Below, in pieces: positions 1-10,523 of a stretch of 64,000 bases of DNA (within the stretch, counting starts at the first letter, position 1; every line of letters begins with the position of its first letter). The notes below the pieces were generated by a model. The model saw only the letters and a program-made list of their open reading frames with translations, did no database searches and was not told where the DNA came from. A program made the translations under genes and the position numbers. The stretch covers positions 101,176,439-101,240,438 of the forward strand of contig CM058230.1 of NCBI GenBank assembly GCA_030180135.1, written 5' to 3'. Origin of the DNA: Orychophragmus violaceus (Eukaryota; Streptophyta; Magnoliopsida; Brassicales; Brassicaceae).

Positions 1-374
1 AGAACTTGAGATTAATGCTTGTTTAGAACTCTAGAATTCGCAACGAAAGTTGGCTTGCTAGGTTGTTAGACATAGATAGGATTCGCAACGAAAGTTGGTT
101 TCTTATATTTCCGTGATTCCAGTTCTAGAACAGTTTTTAATTAGATCACGATTGATGGATTGCCTTTGTTCCTGATTTTCTGTAAACTCCCTTGACCTAA
201 CGTTTTGCCTTCTGTTTACAAACTAATCTATTTACTTTTCTGTTGTTTGATTTACTGCTTTCTCTACTTATCCTAGCTTAATTCGACGTTCTATAATCTA
301 TCGCAAGAGTCTAGAGTCTCTGGCATTAACTGTGTACTTGCAGTAGAATAAGATTAAAACTTATAGACCTATCA
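1..374 (+). mobile_element. Truncated, diverged LTR end (Athila-like gypsy)
   Basis: The segment resembles, over much of its length, the reverse complement of the LTRs at 23054-24258 and 28536-29736. It shares the repeated phrase CGCAACGAAAGTT(T)GG, the TTCTAGAAC block and the terminal GACCTATCA, after which similarity stops. No primer-binding site follows, so it is the end of a 3' LTR or solo LTR whose start lies outside the window. Similarity was judged by eye. Confidence 0.55.
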
Positions 375-2001
375 AATGGTAAATAGTTTGGTCATTCGTC
401 TTCCCTGGTTCGATCTGCATATGACCTACTCGTGGCTCTTAATGGAGGAGCAATATAATGAATGTCGATGGCTCTTCTTCAATAAGGTCGACTTTGGATG
501 GTATTATGCTTTTTTCTCTCTAAGTGTTTGGGTTTCATTGTTTCTTCGGGTGTCTTGGTTATTTGAAATCGATCTGGTTTTTGTTGTTTATAGTTATTGT
601 GAGCTATTGTTGCCTAACTTCTGTTTGTGTTAAAGTTTTGTGTTTTTGTTTGCCTCTCTATTTTGGGATTTTGGTTTCGTTATCGTCATTTGATGTCCGT
701 TTTAGATAGTTTTTTGTTGTTCGGACAAATGTATCCGTCAAATGCATTTCAACTATATAACCTTCAAATATTATAAAATGGTAAATCTTTTAGTGAAAAA
801 AAAAGGGAGGAATTCAAAGACTGAATGCGAGCGGGTGGAAAGAAATAACAATTTCATGACAATGCGTTAACTTTTTGTGGAAAGTAGAAAACATTTTTTA
901 AAAATTTAGTAGTTGAAATGCGTACTTCGATCTTTCTAGCTATCACATAATTATTTCAGTTTTTATTGGACGAAATTCATATTAGTCGTCAAACTCATAT
1001 TAGTAGTTGTATCTAAAAAGTTTAAAGGCGGAATCTGCCAGGTATTTAAATTTAATGTAAATATTTGGACAAAAAAATTACACTAATTAATGCCTAATGA
1101 ATGGTATGTTTGGACTATACGGCATCTACCGATTTTTTATATTAAATTTAGTTCAAATACATTAAATTATACGTCAATTGTTCAACTACCATCTAAAAAT
1201 ATTTAAAAGAAGGGGACTATTTTGTCATATGGGATGGGACACTGAATATTTAGAATACTTAAACCACAAAACTTCAAATATTAGATGTAGAATAACTGAA
1301 TAATATATATATATATACAAAACGATATATCTATCCAAATTAATAATTGAGGTTTTTTTTTTTTGATAAGGATATTTATCATAATGTTGCCCTTTTCTCA
1401 AGAAGGCACATAAGAGATAAGAGCCAGACATAAGGTTGAATCCTCTTTCAAAAATTGGTCGCCTAACTACGATTTTATTTAAATCGGTTAGTCTAATTTT
1501 CATTTAGCCGGCTGTTTAGCCAAACATTTTCTATTTGAAAAAATACTGGATACAAAAATTTGAAAATTTAACTTATGTTCATAATTTAGTAAAATCATAT
1601 ATTTCGTATTTTAGTTTTTATTTTTAATTCAGAATTTAGTTTTTGATTTGTTGTTTTATTGTTATAACAAATGATTAATTATAATGGATTAATATTTTAA
1701 AGATAGTAAATAGTGCTAAAACTAAATTTTCAATAATCCTTGTATAATCTTCAATTTTTTTATAGACATTAAATCTGGATCAACTATATATACATGGTTT
1801 GGTGAATTTTCGAACAAAGAGTATGAACCGAAGTTTATGTATTAAATATTTAGCTGAACGATAGTAATTTGCTAACTATTTGTTGTAGTCGAAATTTGAG
1901 ACAAATTCTTATTTTTATTTGATAGATAAAAATTTATGTAGTGCAAAGATCACTATGTTATTACATCTAAAGATCACTATGATATTACATATTATATATT
2001 A
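375..2001. other. AT-rich intergenic DNA, no gene recognised
   Basis: Short open frames occur here (for example 376-633), but their composition is that of random T-rich sequence. I found no domain, splice structure or repeat boundary. The stretch ends at the T that flanks the Helitron 3' terminus. Confidence 0.6.
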
Positions 2002-2012
2002 CTAGTATTCTG

Positions 2013-2031
2013 GTCCGTGCGTTGCACGGAC
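2013..2031 (-). repeat. Helitron A 3' terminal hairpin
   Basis: Perfect 8-bp stem (GTCCGTGC/GCACGGAC) with a 3-base loop, ten bases before the CTAG terminus at 2005-2002. A subterminal hairpin followed by CTRR is the Helitron 3' signature and acts as the transposition terminator. Confidence 0.75.
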
Positions 2032-3562
2032 TAATGTTTATGTATTTAATATCGGCTATTACATGATAACGAAATACATGGAAGAATATAGTTATTATAA
2101 CGGATTAACATTTTTTTGTTTAAATACAGTTACTTAAAAGGACTCTCTTTTAATATGATTTTGGTTTAGATCTGATTTAGAGAGACATTCCAGACTTAGA
2201 GACTCGAACCTCCTAATCATCAATATTCTTGTGAAAAATGACATCAACCAAAAGTTTTAATTAAGTTATCGTTGTATTAGAGAAATTGACTTGTGTCCAT
2301 AGACCTCGTTCCGACTATCTTACACTATCTTACACTATCTTGCACCTAAAATTAACTAATTTAAGTAAAACACAATTACAAAGCAACTCCGTTAAAGAAT
2401 ATACAATTAATAAAAAAATTACTATGTTTGTGGATCTTCTGTTAAGAAATTTGACGATTGCTAAAACACCATATCTTGTGACAAAAAAAACTATTAAACA
2501 ATGTAATGATACCACAATTTTAAAATATTTGTGTGTAAATAACTCTATTGTTTTCAATATTTTAACTAAATTTTTTGGTTAATAATTAAATACTAATATG
2601 TAAATATTTTATATTGTATATAACTATTGATTAAAACTACAATTAGATGGAATATATGCGAATTTTTAATGTAAAATAGATATTCTATAATTTTAATTTT
2701 ATTTTCTACAACATTAAAAAGTAATTTAAATAAACAATTTAAGATTTTTTTAATATTTTTTAATCTTATATCTCTGATGGAAAAACAGACATTTTTTAAT
2801 AATATAAATAAGAATGCTATTGTACCACAATCTGTAAGACCTTATATAAATTTTGAAACCTTTAAAATTTATTTCCTTAATCATGAGAACACCAATTATA
2901 ACAAATCATCTGTTTATTAAAAACAGAAAATCATAGAAGAAGGGAGACAAAGTCGGGTTAGTTGACATAAATTCAATTATTTGCGTTCCATTATTAAAAA
3001 AATAAAATGCTATTTTATTATGATAGTTAAAGCTATTTTGTCCTTTAGTTTTTTGGTTCAAAAAACTATTTTGTTAACTAGACAAAATGAGATGACATGA
3101 TATAATTTAGTTTTTTTTTACACCAAATGAAGCTCAGTTCGTGGATTTCTAACCTAGTCAAATTACCATGAAAAACGGCGAAGCCACAAACCATTGGACT
3201 ATATGCTACATAATATGAGTATAAACTTGAGATGGGGATATAAATCATACAAAAAATTTTCTCTCAGCTCCGGTGAACTGCTTGTTACCCGTTTGCTAGC
3301 TTCCCCCATGGTTCCGACGTCCCTTGACGGTAGTCTCAACCATTCCCCCCTTTTCCCACCTGAACCCCCCGATCTCTCCTTGTGTCCTCCTCTCCCATCT
3401 TCACCCATCTCGCCTATTGCTCCCCCTTCTCTCTGTACTGTTCCTGAATTGCAGTCTTCTCAAAATCCTGCAACTAAGGTCCCTCAATGCTTTTCTAAAG
3501 CTTCTCCAGATCCTTTGTCACCCCTTTCTGCTTCCTAACTTTTAGCTTCTTACCACTCACTC

Positions 3563-5378
3563 TGTAACACCCCGTCCCTTCAGATCCTAAGTCAACGACT
3601 CTTTGACTCCACGAGTCATAGTCCACAGAAGCGGACCAAGTCATAAACCGGAACCGACACATAAATAACTGAAAAGAGTCTACTTTATTGAAATGGAAAA
3701 CCATGTCTTACATAAATGAGCCAACTGAAATAGTTTGAAACGTGAAAAGAAAGAATCGCATAAGTCTTATTGAAAACGAAAGAACGAAAAAGAAGAGAAG
3801 GAGTTCCCATTCCCAAAACAATGCACCACACCGTCCGTCTACCCCTGCAACACTCCAGGGTTACCTGCAAAACAAACGACGAAGGAGGCCTGAGTAATTG
3901 GTTTACACCAATACCCAGTGAGGGCGGATTCTAGGAATACCGCTATCTCTACTTTACACTAACACAACACCAAACACGAGTCCCCGGTTAATAACACCTT
4001 GCACCCAACGCCCGAAGGCGCAAACAACACACTCAACTACGCTACACAGAAAGGCCTCAGGGGGGAAGAAACAGAAGAATGGGGGGGGGGGGGAACAGAA
4101 ATAGCAACCGAAGCCCGCCATTGGCCCCGGTGCCCAACTCCAACTCCAACTCCAACTTTACCCTTCGGGGAGCTCGCCGAAACTCCCCTTACGACGATAC
4201 AAGGGACACGTACTAGGTGCAATGTACATGTGCCGTCACCAAACACCCTTTCGGGGGCCCTAACAGTTCTATCAAGCATAGCCTTCACACACAAGCAACG
4301 TTTTCAGTTCAAATGATAACCTAGTGTCTAAGTTCCGTTTTCGGTTTAAGCGAGATCCTAGATTCTAAGTTATTATCCATCACATCAACGCAAATCAACA
4401 ACTAGATCTATACTACCTAGGAAAGACACTATTAAACGAAGATTCGCTACTCAACATCGAATTAGAATAGAGAAGAGATCACGTTCGGTCCTCACCTTAG
4501 TCTCAACTGAAGAAGAACGAAGATCAGACAAACTCGGCTACAGATCTGGTGATCCTGCACACAGATCTAGGGTTTTAAACGACAGATCTAAAGAAAAGAG
4601 CGGATCTAGGGTTTCTGCCAACAGATCTGGACTAACAACGAAGATACAGTCCAGATCTACGACTTCTATCCATCAGAAGCATAGATCTGAAGCAGATCTG
4701 GGCAAAAGAAGAAGATACAGTTCAGATCTACAACTTCTATCCATCAGAAGCATAGATCTGAAGCAGATCTGAGCAAAAGAAGAAGATACAGTTCAGATCT
4801 ATGACTTCTATGGATCAGATCTGATCTAAAAGCATAGATCTGAAGCAGATCTAGGGTTTGGAGGAAGAAAACGAAACAGATCTGAGATTCGGGGAAATCT
4901 CACCTTAAGAACGCGAAGAACGGATGGCTCTACACTTAAAAGAATCGAGAAGACGACGACTCGGAGTGCGGGATCGGAAGCGGCGGCGATCGGCGGTTTC
5001 CGGCGACAATTCCGGCGAGGCTGGCCGGCGGCGGTGGTGCTCCGGGCGGTGGCGGTCGGCGGCTTCCGGCGGTGGTCGGCCGGCGGCTGATCGGCGGCGG
5101 GCGGTGGCTGGCCGGCGGTCGTCGGCGGCTCCGGGCTGGTCGGCGGTCGTCGGCTGGCTCTGGATGCGGGCAGAGCTTCGATGTCTCGAACTTTGTGCCA
5201 AATGAGAGGGGCTGCTCCTCCTTTTATAGGGAGTGGAGCTAGGGATTCCCTTTCCCTCGGGTTGGGCCTTGGGCTTCAGGCCCACTCTCTCCTTTCCTTT
5301 GGCCTCAAGTAAAGGGTTTTGGGCTTCTCCTCCTATTTCTTTGGGCCCAAGTAATGGGCCAGGAATTGGGCCATTACA
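3563..5378 (-). repeat. 3' LTR of the chromovirus
   Basis: Bounded by TGTAACACCCCG at the left and GGCCATTACA at the right. On the minus strand its first ~475 bases (5378-4905) are still part of the pol reading frame. It contains a 13-G tract (4081-4093), a short (AACTCC)n run near 4137, and three 71-bp tandem repeats. Confidence 0.95.
4641..4857. repeat. 71-bp AGATCT-rich tandem repeats in the LTR
   Basis: Three head-to-tail units start at 4641, 4712 and 4783 with AAGATACAG. Each carries several AGATCT palindromes. The same three units are in the 5' LTR at 11606, 11677 and 11748. Confidence 0.8.
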
Positions 5379-8300
5379 ATTCTCCCCCACCGACAAGGAA
5401 TTCGGCCCCGAATTCGGCCCGTTACTTGGTTCCGCAAACAACTCTGGATGGCTCAACTTGAATGGCTGCTCGGGTTCCCAAACATCGTCCTGAATTCCGT
5501 CTCTCTCCCAACGAACTAAAACCATCTTGGTCCTCTTTCCGTTGAACTCTGATTCTCGGCGGTCCACGACTTTTACCGGCTTGCTTGTTACTGACCAATT
5601 ACGGTTGACGTCTGACGGCGGCTTAGGTAGAATTAATTCCGGTTCACGAACAACCTTCCGCAAAACAGATATGTGGAACACGTTGTGAAAATCCGACAGC
5701 TCCTGAGGTAACTCTAATCTATACGCCACAACTCCAACTCTCTCGACAATCACGAACGGTCCCATATACCTAGGCCTCAACTTTTTCAGCTTGCGGTTGG
5801 GATCGTTGCCCCGGAATGTCCTCATTTTAAGATACACCGAATCCCCCACGACAAACTCTAAATCTTTACGACGCTTATCGGCATAACTCTTCTGACGGTC
5901 GTGGGCCTGCTTTAACCTTTCCTTCAGTAGCTCCACTTGCTCAACTGTTTCCTGGATCATCTCTGGCTCTAGGTCCCGCCTCTCCCCCACCTCGGTCCAA
6001 CATAGGGGGGTCCTGCAGGGTCGACCATATAGAGCCTCATATGGCGACATCCCTATGCTCTGGTGGTGGCTGTTGTTGTAGGCAAACTCGACCAAGGGCA
6101 GGAACTTGACCCAGTTGCCTTCCCAATCCAACACACATGCTCGAAGCATATCCTCCAACGTCTGGATGGTCCGCTCAGACTGTCCATCGGTCTGTGGATG
6201 GTATGCGGTACTAAGGAGTACCTTCGTACCCATTGCTTTCTGAAAAGCCTGCCAGAAGATGGAGGTGAACTTAGGATCTCTGTCTGACACAATGCTGACT
6301 GGTGCTCCGTGCAACTTCACTATACATTCGACATACTTTCGCGCGAGGGTCTCTGTCCTGTCCGTCTTCTTAATTGCAAGGAAGTGTGCAGACTTGGTGA
6401 GTCGGTCCACGATCACCCAAATCGCATCCTTCCTTCCGGTTGTCCTTGGTAGACCGGTGACAAAGTCCATCGTCACCATATCCCATTTCCATTCTGGTAT
6501 AGGCAACCCCTGAAGCAACCCACTAGGAACTCTTCTTTCCGCTTTAACTTGCTGGCAATTCTGACAATGCGAAATCCACTTAACCACGTCCTTCTTCATG
6601 CCTTTCCAGTGATAGTACTGCCTCAAGTTTTGGTACATTTTGTGATTCCCCGGGTGTATCGAGAACTGAGACTGGTGGGCCTGCTTTAGAATCCTCTTCC
6701 TCAACTCATGGTTATTAGGCACACAAATTCGGTTTTTGAACATAATCATCCCGTTATCCGCGGTGCGGTACCCAGATACCTCCTTTTCGACCATTGCACA
6801 CAAGGTTCCATCCTTGGGCTGGGCCTCTTTGATTTTGCCCAATAGGTCGGCCTGCTCAAACACTTCGAGTCGGGCGACGCCGTCCTCCACCGTGGTGGCG
6901 TACAGCCGGAGTTCTGCCAAGGCCGTTGACAACTCTTGCACTTCCTTGTTCTCTGATATGACGACTTTTCTTCTGCTTAGAGCGTCAGCTACCTGGTTGG
7001 CCTTCCCAGGGTGATACTCAATCTCCAGATCGTAATCTGCTAACAATTCCATCCACCGGCGCTGTCTCAGGTTCAACTCTCCTTGAGTGAAGACGTACTT
7101 CAAGCTCTTATGGTCTGTGAATATCTGTACCTTCTCTCCATACAGGTAAGCACGCTATATCTTCAAAGCAAAGACCACTGCTGCTAGTTCCAAGTCATGG
7201 GTGGGGTAATTAACCTCATGCTTCCTCAACTGTCTCGATGCATAGGCGATTACTCGTCCTTCCTGCATTAAGACACACCCCAACCCGACTCCGGATGCGT
7301 CCGTGTAGACTACATACGGTATCCCCAGCCGCGGTAGTACTAGCACAGGAGTTTGAGTCAACCGTTCCTTTAGTTGCTCAAAGCTCTGGGCGCATTTCTC
7401 TGTCCATTCAAACTTGACGTCCTTTCCGGTCAGGGCCGTCAAAGGTTTAGCGATGCTGGCAAATCCCTCCACGAACTTCCCGTAGTAACCTGCTAATCCC
7501 AAGAAGCTGCGAACGTTGGTTGCATTCTCCGGCTTGGCCCACTTGGTGATCGCGGTGATCTTTTCCGGATCCACTGCCACTCCGGATGCCGAAATCACGT
7601 GGCCGAGGAATCCAACCTCCCTTTGCCAAAAGCTACACTTACTGATCTTGGCGAACAACTGCTGCTTCCTGAGAGTATCTAGGACTATCCTGAGGTCCCA
7701 CTCGTGTTGCTCCTTACTTCTCGAGTAGACCAGAATATCGTCAATGAAGACTATTACACACTTGTCCAAGTACTCTCGGAAGACGTCATTCATCATCTTC
7801 ATGAAGGCTGCTGGCGCATTGGTCAATCCAAACGGCATTACCACGAACTCGTAGTGTCCATAACGGGTCCGGAATGCCGTCTTCTTGATGTCCTCCTCTG
7901 CTATCCGGATTTGGTGGTACCCCGAGGCAAGATCGATCTTCGAGAACCAAGAGGCTCCCTGCAGCTGGTCCAACAACTCATCGATCCTTGGCAACGGGTA
8001 CTTGTTCTTGATGGTCACCTTATTGAGGCGTCGGTAGTCGATGCAAAGTCTGAAACTTCCGTCCTTCTTCTTGACGAACAATACTGGCGCTCCCCACGGT
8101 GAACTGCTTGGTCGGACGAATCCTTTCTCCACAAGATCCTCTAGCTGCTTCTTCAACTCTGCCATCTCCGCGGGCGCTAAACGATAGGGAGCCCTCGACA
8201 CGGGTGCCGTTCCGGGCTCTAACTCTATGGTGAAGGCGTCATTCCGCTCCGGTGGTAGTCCTTTTAATGGCGCGAATACGTACCCATATTCCGCTGCCAC

Positions 8301-8788
8301 TGGAATGGTTTCCAAGTTCAGAGCCCCATCTTCCTTGGTCATTGAGATGGTCGCCAAGTATGCCTCGCTTCCTCTGCTGATCAACGCCTCTGCTTGAGCC
8401 ATGGATATGACTGATATCCCTGTTCCCGTCTTCATCCCCCTGAAGACTATCTTTCCTTCTGGCCGAGGGAAGGTGATGGTTGCCTTGGTGCAATCCATTA
8501 CCGCCTGGTGCTGCACCAACCAATCCAGGCCTAGGATAACCTCATAACGTCCCAACTCTATTCGGGCTAAGTCCGCAGGTAGGTCGAATCCGTCCACCGT
8601 CACTGGCACTGCTTCGAAGATCCCTGAGCCTGTTACTTTCTCCGATCCGGCCGTCTCGACCCTCATGATTCCATCGATAAACTTCCCTTTAAAGGTCCAC
8701 AGTTTCGTGAGCCGTGGGCTCACAAAGCTATGCGTAGCCCCCGTGTCAAACAAGGTGTGGGCGGCTACTCCCCCAACCACAACCGATC
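4905..8788 (-). pseudogene. Gypsy pol: protease-RT-RNase H-integrase-chromodomain
   Basis: One frame on the minus strand, broken by a single TAG at 7155-7157 within RNase H. Protease has the active-site motif DTGATHSF. RT has MPFGLTNAPAAF and FIDDILVYS. RNase H begins at YTDASGVGLG. The integrase zinc finger is H..H..CQNC, and the DDE core reads MDFVTGLP, IVSDRDPKF and HPQTDGQSER. A C-terminal chromodomain reads VVDRRES...VLVRWERDG...DDVWEPE. At the stop the family normally has an aromatic residue, so a single-base nonsense change is likely (inference). The last ~157 residues, rich in Arg/Ser/Pro, are encoded by the 3' LTR. The frame opens only after TAG codons near 8815, so it needs to be joined to gag by splicing or frameshifting. 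Confidence 0.93.
5379..5392 (-). other. Polypurine tract of the chromovirus
   Basis: Minus-strand GGTGGGGGAGAAT directly abuts the 3' LTR. This is the primer for plus-strand DNA synthesis. Here it lies inside the pol reading frame. Confidence 0.8.
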
Positions 8789-8870
8789 CTACACGTTTAC
8801 TAGACTAAGCTACAAGACCTTTATCTAACACGACTACACAACAATTCACACAAGAGGTAAGGTTACATAC
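8789..8870 (-). other. Candidate 82-nt intron joining gag to pol
   Basis: On the minus strand, donor GTATGT (8870-8865) overlaps the last codons of gag, and AG at 8790-8789 precedes GATCGGTTGTGG of the protease frame. Removing 8870-8789 fuses gag codon GCG-G to GA-TCG in frame and drops the gag stop codon. The three other AG dinucleotides just upstream (after TCTTGT, CTT and TCT) would each give an immediate stop. Inference; no transcript evidence. Confidence 0.45.
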
Positions 8871-10290
8871 CCGCTATCGGTTCCACTCCTCTGACTGATC
8901 CTGCGACATACGCTTGGGGTCCTCCGGCTTGTCCTCCAGGCCGCGGCGCCGGCAACAATCCAGCTCTCGCTTCCCCTGCTGGCTGCTGCGGTGGCCGTGG
9001 CTGTGCTGCAACTCTCCCCATAGGTTGGTTTGGGCATTCTCTCGCCATATGCCCCATTTGTCCACACCTGAAGCACAGGTTCCGCGGACAGTCCCTCTTG
9101 AGGTGGCCCATCTGCCCGCACCCATAACACGCCGCCGGGTGCATCTGCTGCTGCGGGTGCCCTGCCATGGGTTGTGCCTGCTGCACTTGCGGTGCCTGCT
9201 GCACTGGTTGCGCCTGCACTGCCGGAACCATGGTGTTAGCGACTTCCCAGTTTCGCTTACCATTTCGGTGTTGGGCGCTCTTTTGCTGTCTCTGTTCTTC
9301 TTCCCAGTCGGTCTCGGCATCAGCTGCCTTCTCGATCAGGTCGTTGATGTCGTAGTAGTCCCTCTGCTTGCAACGACACTTGAGCTCGATCTTCAATCCA
9401 GCGAGGAATTGACGGATCAACTCTCGTTCAGACAGATATCTTCCTGCAAACCTCCTCAAACGGTTGAACTCTTCTCCGTACTCCCGCACACTTCGGGTTC
9501 CCTGGCGGAGGGTCCGGAATTCCCCTTCCAACCTATCCATGGTCACCTCCGGAAAGTACTTTCGGTTGAATGCCTCGCGAAAGTCTTCCCATGTCATCTG
9601 TCGCCCCTGATCACTCTCTTGCACTCCTTCCCACCAAACCAATGCATCATCTTTGAGATAGGAGGTCGCTATCTCCACACGAAACTCCCTTGGACACCTG
9701 GCAGTATCCAAACTCCGCTCCAGCTTCCTCCTCCAGTTGTCCGCTGCAATGGCGCTGACTCCTCCAGCGAAGTGATCCATCTGCATCTCCCTGAGATGCT
9801 TCAGCATAGTCCAGTAAGTCACTCCTGGCACCGCTCCTGGCGCATGCGGTGGCGGTGGTGGCTGGTACTGGTTCACCACGGGGATTGGGTGAACGAACCC
9901 AAATCCCACAGGGGCAACTCCTACTCCTCCAGGAACGAAACCAGCTCCTTCTGGTGCGTTCCCGGCTCCTTCTTGGCCATTCAAGACTTCTGCAGGCGCT
10001 ACTGGCGGCTCGTTACCGTTCCCTGGTAACACTCCTGGAGCTCCTCCTGCCTGAGCGGCATTGGCAGCCTGTGCCTGCTGAAGGTTGAGCAACTCTTGCA
10101 GAAGAGCGGCATCCACGGCTACCTGTCCAGCTCCTAATGCCGGACCAGCTTGGTTTCCAACAGCCGGTTCCTGGGGCCCACGCACACTGGTGGCGCTGTT
10201 TGTCGACGAGGCCGACACTGGTGCGTCCTGGTTACGACGAGCTGGCGGGGTTCTTCTCTTAGGCGGCATCTGTTGCAAAAGAAGGATCAT
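8863..10290 (-). CDS. Gypsy Gag polyprotein
   Basis: Intact 475-residue frame encoding the capsid/nucleocapsid precursor that packages the element RNA. A Pro/Gln/Ala-rich N-terminus is followed by the retrotransposon gag core (DALVWWEGV, TWEDFREAFNRKYFP, LRQGTRSVREYGEEFNRLRRF) and two CCHC zinc knuckles, CYGCGQMGHLKRDCP and CFRCGQMGHMARECP. A second ATG at 10269 (MPPKRRT) may be the true start, because the first seven residues are not typical. Gag ends at TAA 8865-8863, whose region overlaps the candidate splice donor for pol. The frame has no internal stop although pol in the same copy has one. Confidence 0.9.
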   Translation of the reverse strand: MILLLQQMPPKRRTPPARRNQDAPVSASSTNSATSVRGPQEPAVGNQAGPALGAGQVAVDAALLQELLNLQQAQAANAAQAGGAPGVLPGNGNEPPVAPAEVLNGQEGAGNAPEGAGFVPGGVGVAPVGFGFVHPIPVVNQYQPPPPPHAPGAVPGVTYWTMLKHLREMQMDHFAGGVSAIAADNWRRKLERSLDTARCPREFRVEIATSYLKDDALVWWEGVQESDQGRQMTWEDFREAFNRKYFPEVTMDRLEGEFRTLRQGTRSVREYGEEFNRLRRFAGRYLSERELIRQFLAGLKIELKCRCKQRDYYDINDLIEKAADAETDWEEEQRQQKSAQHRNGKRNWEVANTMVPAVQAQPVQQAPQVQQAQPMAGHPQQQMHPAACYGCGQMGHLKRDCPRNLCFRCGQMGHMARECPNQPMGRVAAQPRPPQQPAGEARAGLLPAPRPGGQAGGPQAYVAGSVRGVEPIAGM

Positions 10291-10503
10291 TGAGTCAGTT
10301 TAACGGTTGAATTCTGAACTCACTTCCGGAGTATATATAAGGAGGAGATCGGAGTGGCGCTTCTAGAATCTAACTTTGGAAATCCCCATTTAGAAGAAAG
10401 AGTCGAAAATACTTTGAAAACAACTTTGAAAACGACGTTGAAATCCGAATATAAAACACACTACTCTACCCTACCTAGCCAGGGGAGCACTGGCAAGGTC
10501 TAA

Positions 10504-10519
10504 CCCGGCTCTGATACCA
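10504..10519 (-). other. Primer-binding site, initiator tRNA-Met
   Basis: Minus-strand TGGTATCAGAGCCGGG lies four bases after the 5' LTR. It matches the 3' end of plant initiator tRNA-Met in the classical TGGTATCAGAGC core. Confidence 0.9.
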
Positions 10520-10523
10520 AAAT

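Noticed and set aside
2318..2345. Short repeat TTACACTATC x3
   Set aside because: Only about 28 bases with no further structure; ordinary slippage.
8914..10029. Plus-strand 371-residue ORF
   Set aside because: Antisense shadow of the intact gag on the minus strand, which has zinc knuckles and the capsid motif.
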